From NCBI GenBank assembly GCA_016220085.1, contig JACRIN010000051.1, positions 124,001-188,000 of the forward strand: a stretch of DNA of 64,000 nt, given 5' to 3'. The notes below the pieces were generated by a model. That model was given only the letters and a program-made list of their open reading frames with translations. It searched no databases and was not told where the DNA came from. Numbering within the stretch: the stretch's first letter is position 1; each line of letters starts with the position of its first letter. Origin of the DNA: Planctomycetota bacterium (GTDB taxonomy: Bacteria > Planctomycetota > UBA1135 > GCA-002686595). The translations under genes were made by a program, and so were the position numbers. Positions 1 to 10,581 of the stretch are shown here, in pieces.

Positions 1-632
1 TACCGGTCAGAGAGCTCAGGGACGGTCTCCGGGGACGCGATGATTCGCTCTCGCCCGCCGTCGAGGTCGAAGAGCACGACTTCGCGCGAACGATCGAACC
101 ACACGAACATCCCGCGCGGCTCGCGCAACGTCGCGCACCTGGCCAATAGGCCTCCGCGCGAACCGCTTGCGTCTTCGCGCCACAGGACGACGACGCGCGT
201 GCGCTGGGGCAGACTCCACCGATCGCCGCCGAGGTAGCTGGGAGCCGGAGTACCGCTCTCCGACACGTCGGCGAAGCGCCACGCTTCGAATCGCGTCGAA
301 CCATCGGCACGACGGCCGAACACGCACAACGATCGAGGATCGGGCACGATGACCTGCTCCAGATGGAGGTCGAGCGCGAAGTTCTGCGTCGTCTCGGTGG
401 TGAGGCGGTTCTCGACGATCTGCCGCCACTCGATCGAGATGCCGGTCTCGCGATCCTCGGTCGCGCACACGAGGCGAAACACGTCGCCCGGAAAGCGGTC
501 TTGTTCGACTTCGAAGTTCTCGAGCTCCGAGTCCGGCGAGTCGATTCGAGTCGCGGGGCCGGAGACCGGCACTGCATTCGAGCACGCTGCGCTGGCCAAC
601 AGGACGAGAGCGAGGACTGGGAGAGCGCGCAT
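1..632 (-). CDS. lipoprotein, 3' end outside window (partial)
   Basis: A minus-strand gene whose start lies at 632 and whose stop lies beyond the left edge, leaving about 210 codons. The start is chosen because ATG at 632 is followed by a short basic residue, a hydrophobic stretch (LPVLALVLLASAAC) and a cysteine, which reads as a lipoprotein signal with a weak lipobox. The mature part has no recognised catalytic motif. It contains a segment, FVWFDRSREVVLFDLDGG near residues 180-197, that closely matches LLAWFERSREIVSFDLTGG in the lipoprotein at 1499-2320, so the two are paralogues separated by the ParDE pair. Seen: reading frame, signal, similarity. Inferred: an outer-membrane or periplasmic lipoprotein of unknown role. 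Confidence 0.6.
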   Translation of the reverse strand, partial: MRALPVLALVLLASAACSNAVPVSGPATRIDSPDSELENFEVEQDRFPGDVFRLVCATEDRETGISIEWRQIVENRLTTETTQNFALDLHLEQVIVPDPRSLCVFGRRADGSTRFEAWRFADVSESGTPAPSYLGGDRWSLPQRTRVVVLWREDASGSRGGLLARCATLREPRGMFVWFDRSREVVLFDLDGGRERIIASPETVPELSDR

Positions 633-789
633 ATTGCCATGCTATCCACGCGTGGCGCCGGTCGGACAGGCGCGACCACGAGGCAGAGTCCCCGCGCATC
701 GCCTCGACGCCGCATCGCCGGTCACGGCACCGTCGGGGACAACACGGGCCGCCTTGACAGCTCCCGCCAGACGGTCGATCCTGTGATCG

Positions 790-1092
790 ATGTCCGACAG
801 CGCCCGCCAGAGTTCCGATACGTCGGGGACTTCGCTCAACGTCTCGCTGCCGAGCGAGATGCGTGCGTTCGTCGACGACGCGGTTGCACGCGAGCATTTC
901 GGGTCGGCGAGCGAGTTCATCCGCGAGTTGATCCGCCGGGCGCAGCGTGCGCGCGACAAGGAGGAGCTCGAGCTCGAGCTGCTGGAATCGCTCGGCTCGG
1001 GCGCCGGAATCAACGCCGACGCGAAGTTCTGGAAGCGCAAGCGCGCGCGAGTCGAGAAGCGCCACGGCGCCAAACGGCGCAAGGCCCCGTGA
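790..1092 (+). CDS. ParD-like ribbon-helix-helix antitoxin
   Basis: A 100-residue protein whose N-terminal half reads as a ribbon-helix-helix DNA-binding domain: a beta strand (TSLNVSLPSEMRAFVDD) followed by two helices ending in GSASEFIRELIRRAQ, the usual ParD/CopG pattern. The C-terminal tail is acidic then very basic and would wrap the toxin. Its stop is 3 bases upstream of the GTG start of the ParE-like gene, so the two are co-transcribed and probably translationally coupled. Known for the family: the antitoxin neutralises ParE and represses its own promoter, expected in the 157 bases between 633 and 789. What it regulates besides itself is not visible. Confidence 0.75.
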   Translation: MSDSARQSSDTSGTSLNVSLPSEMRAFVDDAVAREHFGSASEFIRELIRRAQRARDKEELELELLESLGSGAGINADAKFWKRKRARVEKRHGAKRRKAP

Positions 1093-1095
1093 CCG

Positions 1096-1431
1096 GTGGC
1101 GCCGCGGCGCATCGTGCTCACCCCCGCCGCGGAGCGCGAGCTCGATTCAGCGGCGGACCGTCTCGCTCTCGCTGAGGGCGTCGGACTCGCGCTGCGATTC
1201 CTCGCGAGCGCGGAAGCGACGTTTAGACGACTCTCGGAACGCCCTTGGCTCGGTCGGCGCCGGAGCTTCGAGCACCCCGAACTCCGCGACGTGCGCTCCT
1301 GGCGACTGAAAGGGTTCGACAACTGGCTGGTCTTCTACCGCGCGAGCGGCGACGAGCTCACGATCGTCTCGGTGGTGCACGGCGCACGCGATCTCGACGC
1401 GCTCTTCGACGGCCCGGAACCGCAGAGCTGA
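1096..1431 (+). CDS. ParE/RelE-superfamily toxin
   Basis: A 111-residue protein that starts at GTG 1096 directly after the antitoxin gene. The pattern is that of type II toxins of the RelE/ParE fold: an N-terminal strand ending in LTPAAERELDSAADRL, a central helix, then beta strands RRSFEHPELRDVRSWRLKGF and NWLVFYRASGDELTIVSVVHGARDLDALF. The arginine before the final strands and the closing H-G-x-R-D-L are typical of ParE. Known for ParE: inhibition of DNA gyrase; other family members cut mRNA on the ribosome, so the target here is an inference. The pair sits between two paralogous lipoprotein genes on the opposite strand and looks like an inserted accessory module. Confidence 0.78.
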   Translation: MAPRRIVLTPAAERELDSAADRLALAEGVGLALRFLASAEATFRRLSERPWLGRRRSFEHPELRDVRSWRLKGFDNWLVFYRASGDELTIVSVVHGARDLDALFDGPEPQS

Positions 1432-1498
1432 TCCGGCGGCGCGTGTGGAGTGACGTGCGAGTCCACGAGCGGCTTGGTGCTGCGCGTGGGCGGACGCG

Positions 1499-2320
1499 TC
1501 ACTCCTGGGGCAAGCAGTGGAGGGACAATCGGCTCCAGCCTTCGCGCTCCCACTCCTCGAGTCGTGGCGTGAGCACGCGCTCGGGCACGCCGTCGCGATC
1601 GGCGTCGAGCAAGACGACGGGAGTCGCGGCAGCGCTGGAGCCGACTTCGCCGAGCAGCAGATACACGTGCCCGCGTTCGTCGTCGAAGGCGAAGAGCTCC
1701 TCGTGATCGCGAGTCAAGACCGCACACGAGCTCGGACTCGCGACCGGGCGCTCGGCTCCTCCGGTGAGGTCGAAGCTCACGATCTCGCGCGACCGCTCGA
1801 ACCACGCGAGCAGACGCTGCGGCTGCGAGCGCGTCGCGACGAGAGCCCGAGGCGCGCCGCGCGGACCGTTCTCGGCCTCGTGCCAAACGCGGTCGACCCG
1901 TGAACGACGCGGGAGTCGCCACGTGCCGGCGTCGAAGCACGGCGCCGCCGCACCGGCCGCGTCCAGCGGATCGAAGCGCCACAGCTCGATCTCGATCGAG
2001 CCCTTTCCGCGAACCGCGACGACCAGATCGAGCTCGCCCGCAGTAGCGACGTCGAGCGGCTGGAACTCGGTCTGGAATTTCTGAATCGCGTCGTACTCCC
2101 GCAGGCCCGGTCCGTCGACAGCCCATGCGACGACGACGCCCGGCGCTTCCAGGAACGCGCCGTGAGTCATGCGCAGGAAGCCGCCGTCGATCGAGGTGAT
2201 CGTTTCGAGCGAAGCCCAATTGGGTACGGCGGCCGCTTCGGCCGGCGGAGTCGGCGAAGCTTCGGGCGCGCACGCCGCGAGCAGCGCGACGATCGGCCAG
2301 ACCTTCGACTTCGAGCGCAT
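1499..2320 (-). CDS. secreted lipoprotein of unknown function
   Basis: A 273-residue product starting at ATG 2320; longer in-frame starts upstream exist, but only this one places a basic residue, a hydrophobic stretch (VWPIVALLAAC) and a lipobox cysteine in order. The mature protein is predicted to be mostly beta and ends with a segment containing DADRDGVPERVLTPRL, a calcium-loop-like or FG-GAP-like pattern. It is a paralogue of the partial gene at the left edge and shares the closing D-x-D-R-D-G pattern with the protein at 57818-58642. It is divergent from the formate dehydrogenase gene, with 106 bases between the two starts that must hold both promoters. No enzymatic motif was found. Confidence 0.65.
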   Translation of the reverse strand: MRSKSKVWPIVALLAACAPEASPTPPAEAAAVPNWASLETITSIDGGFLRMTHGAFLEAPGVVVAWAVDGPGLREYDAIQKFQTEFQPLDVATAGELDLVVAVRGKGSIEIELWRFDPLDAAGAAAPCFDAGTWRLPRRSRVDRVWHEAENGPRGAPRALVATRSQPQRLLAWFERSREIVSFDLTGGAERPVASPSSCAVLTRDHEELFAFDDERGHVYLLLGEVGSSAAATPVVLLDADRDGVPERVLTPRLEEWEREGWSRLSLHCLPQE

Positions 2321-2426
2321 GGGAATCGGACGCGAGTCTAGCTCAGCTCTCCCCCGACTGCTTGCCACCGAGGTGGCGACCCTCCATCCTGGTGGCGGCC
2401 GCTCGGCGGTCGAAAGGAAGACGAAC

Positions 2427-4355
2427 GTGAAGACACGCACGGCTACGCGCGGCTACGCCCGCTTGACCCAACCGCTCGTTCGCGAGAACGGCGTCCTTCG
2501 TCCCGCGACGTGGGGCGAGGCGCTCGATCGCGCGGCGGAGGGCTTCAAGCGCAACGTGGCGGCTCGCGGCGGCGACGCGCTCGGCATCTTCAGCTGCTCG
2601 AAGTCCACCAACGAGGTGAACTTCCTCGCGCAGAAGCTCGCGCGCGTCGCGTTCCGCACCCACAACATCGACAGCTGCAACCGGACATGACACGCCCCTA
2701 GCGTCGTCGGTCTGGCGACTGTCTTCGGTGCGGGCGGCGGCACGAACTCCTACCAGGAAGTGGAGGAGGCGGACGTCGTTTTCCTCTGGGGTTCGAACGC
2801 GCGCGAAGCGCACCCGATCTGGTTCCACCATCTCTTGAAGGGCGTCCGCAACGGCGCGCGCCTCTACGTGATGGACCCGCGGCGCACGTCGTCCGCGCAG
2901 TGGGCCGATGTGTGGCTCGGTCTCGCCGTCGGCAGCGACATCGCGCTCTCGAACACGATGGCGCGCGAGATCATCCACGCCCGCCTCCACGATCAGAAGT
3001 TCGTCGCGCACGCGACCGAGGGCTTCGAGGCGTATCGCGCGGCGGTCGAGAGCTACACGCTCCAGCGCGGCGAGCTGCTCACCGGCGTACCCGCCGACGT
3101 GATCCGCGAAGCGGCGCACGCGTTCGCGAAAGCGAAGAACGCGATGATCTGTTGGACGCTCGGCATCACCGAGCACCACAACGCGGTCGACAACGTGCTC
3201 TCGCTGATCAACCTGTGCCTGCTGACCGGCCACGTCGGCAAGTGGGGCTCGGGCTGCAATCCGCTGCGCGGCCAGAACAACGTGCAAGGCGGCGGCGACA
3301 TGGGCGCGATCCCCAATCGGCTGCCGGGCTTCCAAGACATCCTCGATCCGGCGATCCGCGAGCGCTTCGAGCGTCATTGGAACGTGCCGCTCGCGCCGCG
3401 CTACGGTTGGAACCTGACGCAGATGCTGCAGGCGATGGGGCGCAAGGAGCTGACATCGCTCTTCGTCATCGGCGAGAACCCCGCGCAGTCCGACGCGGAC
3501 TCGGGGCACGTCGAGGAGCTCTTGCGCGGCCTCGACCACCTCGTCGTGCAGGAGATCTTCCTGACGAAGACCGCGCAGCTCGCGCACGTCGTCCTGCCCG
3601 CCGCGGCGACGTGGTGCGAAGGCGACGGGACGGTGACCAACAGCGAGCGACGCGTGCAGCGCGTGCGCAAGGCGGTCGAGCCGCCGGCGGGCGCGAAGGA
3701 CGAGCTCTGGATCCTCTGCGAGCTCGCGCGTCGCATGGGCGTCGACTTCGGCCGGCCGACCGCGGAGGACGTGTGGAACGAGTTCCGCGTCGTCGCGCCG
3801 GAGTTCGCGGGCGGGATGAGCTACGCGCGGCTCGCCGAACTCGGCGGCATCCAATGGCCGTGCCCCGACGAGACGCATCCGGGCACGCCGTTCCTGCACG
3901 GCCGCTTGTGGGCCGAGCCTCGCGGCGGGCGCGCCGCGCCGTTCTCCGTCGTGCATCACGAAGGTCCGGTCGAGCAGCCGGACGCGGACTATCCGCTCTT
4001 GTTGACGACCGGGCGCAGGCTCGAGTCCTACAACACCGGCGTGCAGACCGGCGGCTACGAGTCGCCGTTGCACGAAGGCGAGCGGCTCGAGCTCTCCAGC
4101 GAGGACGCCGAGCGCCTCGGCATCGCCGACGGCTCGCTGGTCGACGTCCACTCGCGCCGAGGCAGCCTGACCGTCGAAGCGCGCATCGACCGCGCGCTGC
4201 GACCGGGCTTGGTGTTCATGACCCTCCATTTCCCCGATCAGGTCAACACGAACCTGTTGACGATCGACGTCTCCGATCCGAAGTCCGGCACCGCCGAGTT
4301 CAAGGCGTGCTCGGTGCGCGTCGAACCCGCGACGAAACCCGCGGCCGCGAGATAG
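2427..4355 (+). CDS. selenocysteine formate dehydrogenase, molybdopterin catalytic subunit (lacks N-terminal Fe-S domain)
   Basis: Catalytic molybdopterin/tungstopterin part of a formate dehydrogenase, interconverting formate and CO2. The frame is open on both sides of a TGA at 2688-2690; reading it as selenocysteine 88 gives 642 residues. The context N-I-D-S-C-N-R-T-Sec-H-A-P-S matches E. coli FdhF around its Sec140-His141 active site. Further family segments are WGSNAREAHPI, RGQNNVQGGGDMGAIP, WNLTQML and a C-terminal dinucleotide-binding barrel. Start GTG 2427 follows AAAGGAAG, and the protein begins at a position matching FdhF residue 55 or so: the usual first ~55 residues with CxxCxxxC...C are absent, and upstream sequence does not encode them. 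They occur instead at the end of the next protein. An incomplete gene is unlikely, since the rest is fully conserved. The next gene starts 5 bases downstream. Confidence 0.9.
2688..2719 (+). promoter_or_regulatory. selenocysteine TGA codon and bacterial SECIS hairpin
   Basis: The TGA (2688-2690) is followed by a perfect 6-base-pair stem, GTCGTC (2703-2708) with GGCGAC (2714-2719), counting one U-G pair, closed on the loop GGTCT (2709-2713). GGUCU is also the apical loop of the E. coli fdhF SECIS, and the distance from the T of TGA to the first loop G is 21 bases in both. Known: SelB with Sec-tRNA binds this loop to recode UGA. The hairpin lies inside the coding sequence. Genes for selA, selB, selC and selD are not in this window. 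Confidence 0.88.
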
Positions 4356-4360
4356 ACACG

Positions 4361-7300
<2,940 letters not shown>

Positions 7301-7376
7301 TCTGCGCGGCCTCTACGGCCGAAGTCGCTCCCGACTCGGCCAACCGTCGCATTCCCTCGGAGGGCAGAGTTCGCAT

Positions 7377-9107
7377 ATGCCTGTGCGATTCACCCAATCC
7401 ACCGAGGTCACCATGGAAGCCGTCATGACCCAGCAAGCCGTCCCCTCCGACATCGAGATCGCTCAAGCGGCCAAGCCCCGCCCCATCGTCGACGTCGCGC
7501 GCGACCTCGGCTTGACCGCGGACGACATCGACCTGTACGGCAAGTTCAAGGCGAAGCTGCCGCTCGAACTCAGTGCGCGCAAAGCGAAGGGCCGACTCGT
7601 GCTGGTCACGGCGATCAATCCGACTCCGGCCGGCGAAGGCAAGAGCACGGTCAGCGTCGGCCTGACGCAGGCGTTCCGCCGCGTAGGCGTCAATGCGATC
7701 CTCTGCATGCGCGAACCGAGCCTCGGCCCCGTGTTCGGCGTCAAGGGCGGCGCGGCGGGCGGCGGCTACGCGCAGGTGATCCCGATGGAGGACATCAACC
7801 TCCACTTCACCGGCGACTTCCACGCGATCTCGAGCGCGCACTCGCTGCTCTCCGCGGTGCTCGACAACCACCTGCAACAAGGCAACGAGCTCGGGATCGA
7901 TCCGCGCCGCATCACGTGGCCGCGCACGATCGACATGAACGACCGCGCATTGCGCAACGCGGTGATCGGCCTCGGCGGTCCGGCGGAAGGCGTCGTGCGC
8001 GAGGAGCACTGGGTGATCATCCCGGCGAGCGAGATCATGGCGATCCTCTCGCTCTCGAGCTCGCGCGAGGATCTCGAAGCGCGCCTGAATCGCATCGTCG
8101 TCGGCTCGACCTACGGCAAGGACAAGAAGCCGGTGCGCGCGAGCCAACTCAACGTCGCGGGCGCGATGTCGCTGCTCTTGAAGGACGCGCTGCGGCCGAA
8201 CCTCGTGCAGACGCTCGAAGGCGGGCCCGCGCTGGTCCACTGCGGTCCGTTCGGCAACATCGCGCACGGCTGCAACTCGATCATGGCGACCAAGGCCGGG
8301 CTCGCGCTCGCCGACATCGTCGTCACGGAGGCGGGCTTCGGCTCCGACCTCGGCGCGGAGAAATTCTTCGACATCAAGTGCCGCGCGGGCGGCCTGAAGC
8401 CGGAAGCGGCGGTGCTCGTCGCGACGATCCGCTCGCTGAAGATGCAGGGCGGCGCGGACAAGAAGGCGCTCGGGGTCGAGAATCTGGCGGCGCTGCAACG
8501 CGGGCTCGAGCACGTCGACCACCACGTCGCGAACGTCAAGCAATTCGGCGTGCCGGTGGTGCTCGCGATCAACCGCTTCAGCGCCGACACGGACGCGGAG
8601 ATCAAGATGCTGCACGAGCACGCCGAGAAGCGCGGCTTCCGCGTCGTGCTCTGCGAAGTGTGGGCGAAGGGCGGCGCGGGCGGCGAGGAGCTCGCGCGCG
8701 AAGTGCTCGGCTTGCTCGAGCAGAAGACGGCGAACTTCCAACCGCTCTACTCCGCCGACCTGCCGATCCGCGAGAAGATCGAAACGGTGGTGAGGAAGGT
8801 CTACGGCGGCGACGGCGTCGACTACGCGCCGGCGGCCGAGCGTTCGATCGCCTATCTGGAGTCGATCGGCCTCGGCAAGACGCCGGTGTGCATCGCGAAG
8901 ACGCAGTACTCGCTCTCCGACGATCCGACGAAGCTCTGCAAGCCACGCGGCTTCCGCATCACGATCAACGAGGTCACGCCGTCCGCGGGCGCGGGCTTCG
9001 TCGTGGCGAAGGCGGGCGACATCATGACGATGCCGGGCCTGCCGAAGGTCCCGTCCGCCGAGAAGATCCGGATGGAGCCCGACGGCTCGATCGTCGGGCT
9101 CTTCTGA
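7377..9107 (+). CDS. fhs: formate-tetrahydrofolate ligase
   Basis: ATP-dependent ligase joining formate to tetrahydrofolate to give 10-formyl-THF. The 576-residue length fits the family (about 555-560), with a short N-terminal extension. The family P-loop region TPAGEGKSTVSVGL, the segment REPSLGPVFGVKGGAAGGGY, FTGDFHAI and the C-terminal PGLPKVPSAEKI are all present. ATG 7377 is preferred because CGGAGGG lies 8-12 bases upstream, but a start at the internal ATG 7410 would also give a full enzyme. It follows the formate dehydrogenase genes by 76 bases, so formate made or consumed by that enzyme is directly connected to the folate pool: the methyl branch of the Wood-Ljungdahl pathway, the reductive glycine route, or formate assimilation. 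The window does not decide between these. Confidence 0.95.
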   Translation: MPVRFTQSTEVTMEAVMTQQAVPSDIEIAQAAKPRPIVDVARDLGLTADDIDLYGKFKAKLPLELSARKAKGRLVLVTAINPTPAGEGKSTVSVGLTQAFRRVGVNAILCMREPSLGPVFGVKGGAAGGGYAQVIPMEDINLHFTGDFHAISSAHSLLSAVLDNHLQQGNELGIDPRRITWPRTIDMNDRALRNAVIGLGGPAEGVVREEHWVIIPASEIMAILSLSSSREDLEARLNRIVVGSTYGKDKKPVRASQLNVAGAMSLLLKDALRPNLVQTLEGGPALVHCGPFGNIAHGCNSIMATKAGLALADIVVTEAGFGSDLGAEKFFDIKCRAGGLKPEAAVLVATIRSLKMQGGADKKALGVENLAALQRGLEHVDHHVANVKQFGVPVVLAINRFSADTDAEIKMLHEHAEKRGFRVVLCEVWAKGGAGGEELAREVLGLLEQKTANFQPLYSADLPIREKIETVVRKVYGGDGVDYAPAAERSIAYLESIGLGKTPVCIAKTQYSLSDDPTKLCKPRGFRITINEVTPSAGAGFVVAKAGDIMTMPGLPKVPSAEKIRMEPDGSIVGLF

Positions 9108-9142
9108 GCGCGAGCCGCCCGCGCGAACGCGACGAGCTCCAG

Positions 9143-9847
9143 ATGGAGATGCCCGGGTACTACACCGAGAAGCTCGCGGCCGAGCGGCTGCAGCGCGTTT
9201 ACGAGATCGCTCCGCCTCGCACGCGCCAGTACCTCGAGGCCGAGATCCGGCACGTGCAGGGGCGCCTGAGGCCGGCCGACGTCGTGCTCGAGCTCGGCTG
9301 CGGCTACGGGCGCGTGAGCGTGCGGCTCGCCGAGATCGCCGCGCGCGTCGTCGGCATCGACCACGCCTCGGCGAGCATCGCGCTCGCGCGCCGACTGGCC
9401 GCGGGCGAGCCGCGCTGCGAGTTCTTCGTGATGGACGCGGCGGCGCTCGCCTTCGACGACGGCGCGTTCGATCGCGTCGTGTGCGTGCAGAACGGAATCT
9501 CGGCGTTCGCCCTCGAGCCCGAGCGGCTGGTGCGCGAGGCGTTGCGCGTCACGCGCCCCGGCGGCTCCGTGCTCGTGTCGTCCTACGCGGCGGGATTCTG
9601 GCCCGAGCGGCTGCGCTGGTTCGAGGCCCAGGCGGTCGCCGGCCTGCTCGGCGCGATCGACCGCGAGCGCACGCGCGACGGCGTGATCGCGTGCCTCGAC
9701 GGCTTTCGCTCGGGCACGTTCACGCCCACCGACTTCCGCGCCCTCGGCGCCCGGCTCGGCAGCGAGCCAGAGATCGCCCAGGTCGACGGCTCGAGCGTGT
9801 TCGCGGCGTTCGTGGCACCTCCGTCGCGCGCGAGCACGCGCGGGTGA
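9143..9847 (+). CDS. class I SAM-dependent methyltransferase
   Basis: A 234-residue soluble protein with the class I Rossmann methyltransferase signature: motif I VLELGCGYGRVSVRLAE near residues 51-67, the acidic end of strand 2 in VVGIDHAS, motif II-like FVMDAAALAFDDGAFDRVVC, and a post-motif RPGGSVLVSSYA. It resembles Methyltransf_11/25 proteins, where the substrate is usually not predictable. ATG 9143 is used; a second ATG two codons later is equally possible. It begins 35 bases after fhs on the same strand and may be co-transcribed, but nothing links it to one-carbon metabolism beyond position. Confidence 0.8.
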   Translation: MEMPGYYTEKLAAERLQRVYEIAPPRTRQYLEAEIRHVQGRLRPADVVLELGCGYGRVSVRLAEIAARVVGIDHASASIALARRLAAGEPRCEFFVMDAAALAFDDGAFDRVVCVQNGISAFALEPERLVREALRVTRPGGSVLVSSYAAGFWPERLRWFEAQAVAGLLGAIDRERTRDGVIACLDGFRSGTFTPTDFRALGARLGSEPEIAQVDGSSVFAAFVAPPSRASTRG

Positions 9848-9919
9848 CGAACGCCGAATGGCGTAGGCGTGGCGGTACGCCGCGCGGCCCCCCCGCGCCG
9901 GCCGGCGACAGTGGTATCG

Positions 9920-10432
9920 CTACCGACGACGGTGGAAGAACCGGCCCTGTTGGTCACCGTGCAGCGGGAAGTCCGTCGCGTCGAGGTCGATCACGATGCG
10001 ATCGGGCGCCTTGCGAGAGCTCTCGACGAAGACGTCGACCAAGAGCCGGTCGACGGCCTGCGTGTCGAGCGCGAGCTTCTCGTGACGTTCGGCCTCGTCA
10101 GTCGAGAGCTCCAGACGCGAGAGCGTGCTCTTGCCCGCCAGCGCCGTGCGCGGATCGCGCTTGCCCGAGAGTGCCGCGAGCAGCGGATCGCTGCGCAGGG
10201 CGTCGCGGTCGATCAGGTCCTCGTACCCCAGGCACAGCCCGAGCACGCGCTGCATCGCGAGCTCGCGCACGCTGTGCTCGACGCGCGTCGGGTCACGGCG
10301 ATCGACGAAGCATCGGGCGAAGCGCTCGACGATCCGCGTGCGCCGCTCGGCCTCGCCGAGCAGCACCGCGCCGCCGTCGGAGCTGATCGTCCCGCCGTCG
10401 AAACGCGCCTCGATCTTCCGCCGGCCGGCCAC
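9920..10432 (-). pseudogene. IS1380-family transposase, N-terminal remnant
   Basis: About 170 codons from a GTG at 10432 match the N-terminal third of IS1380-type DDE transposases: FDGGTISSDGGAVLLGEAER, RRDPTRVEHSVRELAMQRV, LGLCLGYEDLIDRDALR and DLDATDFPLHGDQQGRFFH, the last containing the first catalytic aspartate region. Right after RFFH, where intact proteins continue with a GYYD-type segment, the sequence turns into R-R-R and a stop. No other part of the transposase is found in the 70 bases before the methyltransferase stop. A full protein would be about 450 residues, so this is a truncated, inactive copy. No terminal inverted repeat was recognised with confidence. Confidence 0.8.
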
Positions 10433-10581
10433 TACGAAACGCGAAGCTCGCCTGCGTACGCACTGTCATCGCCGGTTGTCCTCTCGCGTGAGTCGGAACG
10501 TCCTTTTCCAACTCCGCTCACGCGGTGGACCGCGGCGTGTTGATTCACATCTTGTGAGAGAGCCGGGCTAGACTCCGAGGG

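Noticed and set aside
2688-2690. TGA as a nonsense mutation that breaks the formate dehydrogenase
   Set aside because: Position, flanking residues, the SECIS loop and its 21-base spacing all match selenocysteine recoding, and the downstream frame is fully conserved.
9848-9919. Remaining part of the IS1380-like transposase
   Set aside because: Translation in all frames shows no continuation of the transposase after RFFH; the stretch is short and unrelated.
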